Of a stretch of 64,000 bases of DNA, positions 61,095 through 64,000 are shown in pieces. This DNA comes from Paraburkholderia tagetis. Lineage in GTDB: Bacteria > Pseudomonadota > Gammaproteobacteria > Burkholderiales > Burkholderiaceae. The translations under genes were made by a program, and so were the position numbers. Where the stretch lies: positions 1-64,000 of the forward strand of contig NZ_JAKLJA010000036.1 of NCBI RefSeq assembly GCF_022213065.1, written 5' to 3'. Each line of letters opens with the position of its first letter. The stretch's first letter is position 1. The notes beneath the pieces are model-generated. The model saw only the letters and a program-made list of their open reading frames with translations. It was not told the DNA's origin and searched no databases.

Positions 61095-62753
61095 TCAGGG
61101 CAAGACCGCCAGGTGATGGGTCACGGCCACTACCAGAGCCGCCAGAACGAGCGCCGCGTAAGGCTGCCACGGCCTGCGTGTACCGGCACGGTTCACGAGA
61201 TCGATATCGCGGCTGAAGGAGGCCGGGAACTTGCCCCGGTCCTGAACATAGTGGCGGAACAGGAACACCGGCACGATCAGGCACGTGAAGACCAGGCCGT
61301 TGCGCAGCGTGCCGGGCCCCCAGATATCGGCGCCCATGCCCATGAACGCGAGATTGAGAAAGCCGAAGATCGCGCCGAGCGCCAGCAGCCATCCGCGCGC
61401 CCGGTACAGACGCGGCCAGTTGCCCCGGTCGAGGCGATGAATCCAGCCCGCCTGCAGATTGAGGAAATTGAAGATCAGGTAGCCGACGTTGCCGATCGCG
61501 AGCAGCATGATGTTGTCCGATAGCATCAGCAACACGAGGTTGAAGGCCAGGTCGGTCCACATCGCGGCCGTCGGTGCGCCGTGCTCGTTCACGTGCGCGA
61601 GGTACCTGGGCAACCAGCCGTCGACGGCGCCCTGGTACAAGGTGCGCGACGAGCCCATCATCGAAGTCATCACGGCGAGCACCAGCGAGAGCACGAGCAT
61701 CGCCACCACCACGTTGGTGACGATCGCGCCACCGCCTATCATCTTCGCCATCACGACGCCGACGGCGGTGCCGTCATAGAGGCCGGGGTCGAGCAGCTTG
61801 TCGAGGCCGAGCGAGCCCTGGAACGCCAGCGGCACCAGCGTGAAGATCGCGATGCATAGCAGTCCAGAGTAAACGATCGCCCGCACGGTATCGCGCTTCG
61901 GGTCCTTGAATTCGCTCGTGTAGCACACCGCCGTTTCGAAACCGTAGGTGGCCCAGCCCGCCATGAACAGCCCGCCAGCCATCAGCGTGATACCGGCGAG
62001 GTTGTAATGGCCGAAACCGACATGACCGGACGCGTCGCGCGCCAGCGGCAGCAGCGGCAGGAAATGCGAACTCGGCATGTCTCCGCTCATGATCGGCACG
62101 ATGCCGATCAGCACGAGCGGCAACAGCGAGCTGATGCCGAGAATCATTTGGGTACGCGCTGCCTGAGAGATGCCGCGATGCTGGATCGCAAAGGTAATCA
62201 GCAGGATGAGTGCGGCGAGGATGGCCATCGAATTGATCCGCAACGTCAGGCCATGCTCGACGAAATCGAGGTGCAGCAGCGTGAGCGACCAGGTGTTGAT
62301 CGCCGAGTGCGCGGGAAACAAGGTCGTGAGTATGTAACCCGCGGCGAGGCCGGTGCCGAGCGCGAGCACGGGCGACCACGCGTACCAGTTGCACCAGACC
62401 GAGATCGGGGCGATGAACTTGCTGTAGCGCACCCAGGCGATCGCTCCATAGACCGATGCGCCGCCGGACTTGTGGGGAAACAGCCCGGCGATTTCGGCGT
62501 ACGTGAAGCACTGGATGAAGCCCATCAGGATCGACACGATCCAGATCAGCCACGCGGGCTGCCCGACCGTCGAGGCGAGCGCGCCGATGTTGAAGAGGAC
62601 GAGCGCGGGAACACCGCTCGCCGCCCAGAAGGCGCCCTTCCAGCTGATGGCCCGATGCAGGCTGGCCTGCTCGCCGCCGGGATGAGAGGTCGAGACGGAC
62701 GCGCCATCGGCGGCGCTGGTTTCCTTGATTAACGGTTGATTCGCGGTTTCCAC
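61095..62753 (-). CDS. APC-family amino acid permease
   Basis: The 552-residue protein has about 12-14 membrane spans and the APC pattern AISWKGAFWAASGVPALVLFNIGAL, FTYAEIAGLFPHKSGGASVYG, GWATYGFETAVCYTSEFKDPKRDTVRAIV. It imports an amino acid or related amine. I chose GTG at 62753 because GGAGGAG lies about eight bases upstream; the open frame upstream has no homology. The gene is divergent from an XRE-PAS regulator across a 240-base promoter region and precedes the M24 peptidase gene. Confidence 0.9.
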   Translation of the reverse strand: METANQPLIKETSAADGASVSTSHPGGEQASLHRAISWKGAFWAASGVPALVLFNIGALASTVGQPAWLIWIVSILMGFIQCFTYAEIAGLFPHKSGGASVYGAIAWVRYSKFIAPISVWCNWYAWSPVLALGTGLAAGYILTTLFPAHSAINTWSLTLLHLDFVEHGLTLRINSMAILAALILLITFAIQHRGISQAARTQMILGISSLLPLVLIGIVPIMSGDMPSSHFLPLLPLARDASGHVGFGHYNLAGITLMAGGLFMAGWATYGFETAVCYTSEFKDPKRDTVRAIVYSGLLCIAIFTLVPLAFQGSLGLDKLLDPGLYDGTAVGVVMAKMIGGGAIVTNVVVAMLVLSLVLAVMTSMMGSSRTLYQGAVDGWLPRYLAHVNEHGAPTAAMWTDLAFNLVLLMLSDNIMLLAIGNVGYLIFNFLNLQAGWIHRLDRGNWPRLYRARGWLLALGAIFGFLNLAFMGMGADIWGPGTLRNGLVFTCLIVPVFLFRHYVQDRGKFPASFSRDIDLVNRAGTRRPWQPYAALVLAALVVAVTHHLAVLP

Positions 62754-62833
62754 GAGGTTGTCTCCTCCAGGAGGAACGGCTGGTTGAGGGTTCTGCGGGA
62801 CGTTCTTCGACGCCGTCAGATCACATCGTGGGA

Positions 62834-62878
62834 TTGACGGGTGTTTTGCGTCAAGTAATTTATTGCGTATAAAGTAAT
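62834..62878. promoter_or_regulatory. Divergent promoter region with AAGTAAT repeats
   Basis: A possible rightward promoter is TTGACG (62834-62839), 16 bases, TAATTT (62856-62861). Direct repeats AAGTAAT lie at 62853-62859 and 62872-62878, overlapping this promoter, as expected for an operator. The adjacent XRE-PAS regulator is the likely binder. Confidence 0.4.
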
Positions 62879-62992
62879 ACCTCCAAAGGAGTAGCCGAAT
62901 GCGCATGCTAAGATCGCCCCACAAGGAACGCTGGCAACTCGGGCACACAACGGCCACGAGCCTCAACTGCACGCAAAGCGAGACGGGAGACA

Positions 62993-64000
62993 ATGAAGTC
63001 ATCGGGGTTTGGTCAGCGCCTGAAGGAGTTGCTGCAGCAAAAGCAGCTCACCCTCACACAAGTCGCGAAGTCGCTCGGTATCTCCACGCCGTCGGTGCAC
63101 CGCTGGACCAACGGCGGAGAAATCGAATACGCGAATCTGCGTGCACTCGCCGCTTTCCTCGACGTCAACTGGGTCTGGTTACGCTACGGCGACGAAGCGA
63201 TCCAGGATCTGAAAGAGACCCTCGTACCCGAGAGCGGCGCGCAGGACCTGCGGCAGAAGTACCTCGGCCAGATCATCGACAGCGAAGCGCGCATGAAGCT
63301 CGCCTATGACGCGGCGCGCATCGCCACCTGGGAATGGCAGGTCCTGACGCGCGAGCTGACGACCTCGCCCGATGCGGAGCAGATCTTCGGCAAGCCGCTC
63401 GAAGCCATACGTCCCGATCTCCTCCCGTTCGAGCCGCTTCCCCTCGATCGCCTGGTGGCGCAGTTCGCCGATGGCGGCGAGATTCAGGAATGGGACTTCT
63501 GCATGCCCGGCACCGATGCGGGAAGCGGACAAGGCGAGGGCATTGAGCACGATGAGCGCTGGCTTTCCTGTCGCGGCCAGCTCATTTACGACGCGGCCCG
63601 GCGACCCCTCAAGATCGTGGGCGTGTGCATCGATATCACGCAGCGCAAAGCCATGGAAAAGGCGCTCCGGCGCAGCGAATACATGATGCGCAAGGTCATC
63701 GAGACCATTCCAGTGGGCCTGTGGATCGCCGACGAAAGCGGGCACATCCGCATCGCGAATCCGGAGGCGGAGCGCATCTGGGGCGGCGCCAGGCTGGTCG
63801 AGCTCGCACACTATGGCGAGTACAAGGGGCGCTGGGAAAGTACGGGCAAGGAGGTGGGCGGCGAGGGCTGGACGCTCGCGCGCGCGATTCTCTCGGGCGA
63901 GGCCAGCCGTGGGGAAATCGTCAACATCGACGCCTTCGACGGACAGCAACGGTCGATTGTCATGTCCGCCATTCCGTTGCTGGACGACGATGGGCGCATC
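62993..64000 (+). CDS. XRE-type HTH protein with PAS domains (cut by the window end)
   Basis: The visible 336 residues begin MKSSGFGQRLKELLQQKQLTLTQVAKSLGISTPSVHRWTNGGEIEYANLRALAAFLDVNWVWLRYGD, an XRE helix-turn-helix. Two PAS-like regions follow: one from YDAARIATWEWQVLTREL to VGVCIDITQRKAMEKALRRSE, and a second starting KVIETIPVGLWIADESGHIRIANPEAERIWGG. The gene continues past 64000, so its C-terminus is unknown; it may end in a kinase or other output domain. GGGAGA lies six bases before the ATG. It is divergent from the permease and peptidase genes and probably controls them. Confidence 0.85.
   Translation, partial: MKSSGFGQRLKELLQQKQLTLTQVAKSLGISTPSVHRWTNGGEIEYANLRALAAFLDVNWVWLRYGDEAIQDLKETLVPESGAQDLRQKYLGQIIDSEARMKLAYDAARIATWEWQVLTRELTTSPDAEQIFGKPLEAIRPDLLPFEPLPLDRLVAQFADGGEIQEWDFCMPGTDAGSGQGEGIEHDERWLSCRGQLIYDAARRPLKIVGVCIDITQRKAMEKALRRSEYMMRKVIETIPVGLWIADESGHIRIANPEAERIWGGARLVELAHYGEYKGRWESTGKEVGGEGWTLARAILSGEASRGEIVNIDAFDGQQRSIVMSAIPLLDDDGRI

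Noticed and set aside
62899..63309. Frame starting behind AAAGGAG upstream of the XRE-PAS gene
   Set aside because: It overlaps the HTH coding region in another frame and encodes no recognisable protein. A short leader peptide cannot be excluded.
1..64000. CRISPR array or tRNA/rRNA gene
   Set aside because: No regularly spaced identical repeats with unique spacers, and no cloverleaf or rRNA-like sequence were seen on either strand by eye.

Overview
The window is GC-rich Burkholderiales-type DNA, most like Paraburkholderia or a relative. The codon use, the ribose-type ABC transporters, the H-NS and DUF3717 families and the IS content all fit. No rRNA, tRNA or ribosomal protein genes are visible. 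Plasmid or ICE backbone genes are present, so a megaplasmid or a large genomic island is the likeliest setting. That placement is inference.

Layout. (1) 1-3.3 kb: an IS21-family element with four overlapping ORFs and iterated end repeats. A second set of end-like repeats lies at 3.77-3.89 kb without any transposase. (2) 3.9-8.3 kb: sparse DNA holding a secreted GH25 muramidase fused to YVTN repeats (4997-6193) and one small unknown gene. (3) 8.3-15.5 kb: a defence/toxin-like island. It holds an RX4H HEPN protein, a HEPN/RES toxin-like protein, an arginase-fold (UPF0489-like) protein, a deleted higA, a frameshifted Mrr-like endonuclease and a truncated AlbA-domain protein. (4) 15.5-18.4 kb: a scrap zone with fragments of moeA, a transposase and an integrase, a membrane protein, and a frameshifted thioesterase.

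(5) 18.4-46.4 kb: a large catabolic cluster and the main functional unit. Leftward genes encode a Gfo/Idh dehydrogenase, a TIM-barrel isomerase, a Dabb protein, a DUF993 protein, an SDR and an acyl-CoA dehydrogenase. Rightward genes encode a CoA-transferase, an aldehyde dehydrogenase, a GMC oxidoreductase, a first ribose-type ABC importer with two permeases, EtfBA, a second Gfo/Idh protein, a shikimate-dehydrogenase-like protein, an aldo/keto reductase, a zinc alcohol dehydrogenase, a second complete ribose-type ABC importer, an MFS transporter and glycerate kinase. One TetR gene sits inside. A shared palindrome (GTAACCAT-N4-ATGGTTAC) lies before two of the transcription units, with weaker relatives before two more. 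The gene set suggests uptake of a sugar- or polyol-like compound, oxidation through alcohol and aldehyde to an acid, CoA activation, ETF-linked dehydrogenation, and a three-carbon product entering through glycerate kinase. The substrate cannot be read from the sequence.

(6) 46.6-60.2 kb: mobile or plasmid backbone. It holds a truncated SET gene, a large tyrosine recombinase, H-NS, an RHH protein, a Phd/VapC toxin-antitoxin pair, DUF3717, DUF932, ArdB antirestriction, a ParB-like protein, a four-hairpin array, a decayed IS6-family transposase and an IS3-family element with a stop in orfA. (7) 60.3-64 kb: an M24 peptidase and an APC permease, divergent from an XRE-PAS regulator that runs off the window end.
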